Assembly: GCA_003460745.1 (NCBI GenBank)
Contig: QTVU01000087.1
Location: 1-6,230 of the forward strand
Direction: 5' to 3'
Length of the DNA stretch: 6,230 nt
Source: Firmicutes bacterium AM55-24TS
Lineage (GTDB): Bacteria > Bacillota > Clostridia > UBA1381
The notes beneath the pieces were generated by a model, which was not told the DNA's origin, made no database searches, and worked only from the letters and a program-made list of their open reading frames with translations. A program made the translations under genes and the position numbers. Position 1 is the stretch's first letter; every line of letters begins with the position of its first letter. Below are positions 5,973 to 6,230 of the stretch, piece after piece.

Positions 5973-6026
5973 GGGAGTAATAGTAAACGATGTAAGCGTG
6001 CATCTGATACTATTGCTCCCTTTTTT
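5973..6026 (+). terminator. Second, longer terminator hairpin downstream of the tRNA
   Basis: GGGAGTAATAGTA (5973-5985) pairs with TACTATTGCTCCC (6008-6020) over 13 bp with one T-G wobble, then six T (6021-6026). Inside the loop, GATG (5989-5992) and CATC (6001-6004) can add an apical stem. The T-tract fits + strand transcription only. It lies 14 bases after the tRNA terminator, with no gene between. It may be a backup terminator, the end of a very short RNA, or an attenuator for something to the right. Confidence 0.8.
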
Positions 6027-6035
6027 GTTACAAAA

Positions 6036-6118
6036 TTTTATATCAAAATGATAGATTAGAAATGTCTTTCAGACGTTTCTAATGTGTCCTTTTGAATAAT
6101 CGAACACATCATATAAAA
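6036..6118 (+). other. Foldable segment, possible three-way-junction RNA
   Basis: Nested pairings are visible by eye: outer TTTTAT (6036-6041) with ATAAAA (6113-6118); ATGAT (6048-6052) with ATCAT (6108-6112); a 12-bp hairpin (6055-6066 with 6072-6083, loop TTTCA, one wobble); and GTGT (6084-6087) with ACAC (6104-6107). Together they close a compact three-way junction. The 12-bp hairpin is convincing; the rest is short and AT-rich. No T-tract follows. It could be the leader of a gene beyond the right edge. No known riboswitch class is recognised. Confidence 0.35.
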
Positions 6119-6230
6119 CTGAAGAAAAGGTAATTAAGTAAACAAGATTTTCGACGAGCCGTCTGCTGTACACGCATTGGCGAATAATGTACAAGAAGAA
6201 AAAGAATGCGGGAAACTCTTTGCCACAACT
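6119..6230. other. Unassigned right end
   Basis: No gene with an acceptable start and ribosome binding site is visible. AGAAAAGG (6122-6129 region) resembles a ribosome binding site, but no ATG, GTG or TTG follows at proper spacing. One + strand frame stays open from 6138 to the edge and one - strand frame is open from the edge leftward, yet neither has supporting signals. TGTACA at 6167-6172 and 6188-6193 can form a 6-bp hairpin. The stretch could be leader or the edge of a mobile or RNA element continuing to the right. Confidence 0.3.

Noticed and set aside
6138..6230. Open + strand frame reading VNKIFDEPSAVHAL and onward, and its antisense frame
   Set aside because: About 30 codons open to the edge with plausible composition, but no start codon with ribosome binding site and a stop just upstream; too short to judge without flanking sequence.
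6187..6230. ATG at 6187 starting a Lys-rich frame
   Set aside because: No ribosome binding site and only 14 codons before the edge.

Overview
The window looks like chromosomal DNA from a low-GC anaerobic Firmicute, most likely a gut-type Clostridia (inferred, not proven). The reasons are AT-rich spacers, consensus sigma-A-type promoters, AGGAGG-like ribosome binding sites, intrinsic terminators with long T-tracts, and a full-length bifunctional AdhE, the fermentative acetyl-CoA-to-ethanol enzyme. All recognised genes lie on the + strand.

Layout. 1-198 is an untranslated leader that ends in a candidate pseudoknot RNA. adhE follows (199-2784). Four bases after its stop there is a near-consensus promoter, followed within about 70 nt by a strong terminator, so a small RNA may be made here. 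A two-gene operon follows (3033-4509): a coiled-coil/zinc-ribbon protein, then a long coiled-coil protein with a C-terminal membrane anchor. Its terminator has a duplicated 3' arm. Next, a consensus promoter with an inverted repeat over its -35 box and a second pseudoknot leader precede a PrsA-like parvulin lipoprotein (4736-5713). The window closes with a tRNA-Leu(UAA) that has its own promoter and terminator, a second orphan terminator, and about 200 bases with no convincing gene but a foldable segment.

The main discovery candidate is the RNA element found twice, before adhE and before the foldase gene. Both copies have a hairpin whose loop (GCCYRC) is complementary to a downstream GTRGGC, giving a classical H-type pseudoknot with an A-rich third loop. 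The 3' strand runs straight into an invariant 19-nt block, GGCAGAAAGGCTATGGAAT, that holds the Shine-Dalgarno-like AGAAAGG. Between the two copies, three pairs of the lower hairpin and one pseudoknot pair change on both sides and keep pairing, and another pseudoknot pair goes from A-U to G-U. I do not recognise it as a named riboswitch class. It suggests shared translational control of a central fermentation enzyme and an envelope foldase.

How the genes may fit together: AdhE regenerates NAD+ in the cytoplasm. The lipoprotein folds exported proteins on the outer face of the membrane. The two coiled-coil proteins may form a small membrane-associated scaffold of unknown purpose. Nothing but the shared leader links these units.
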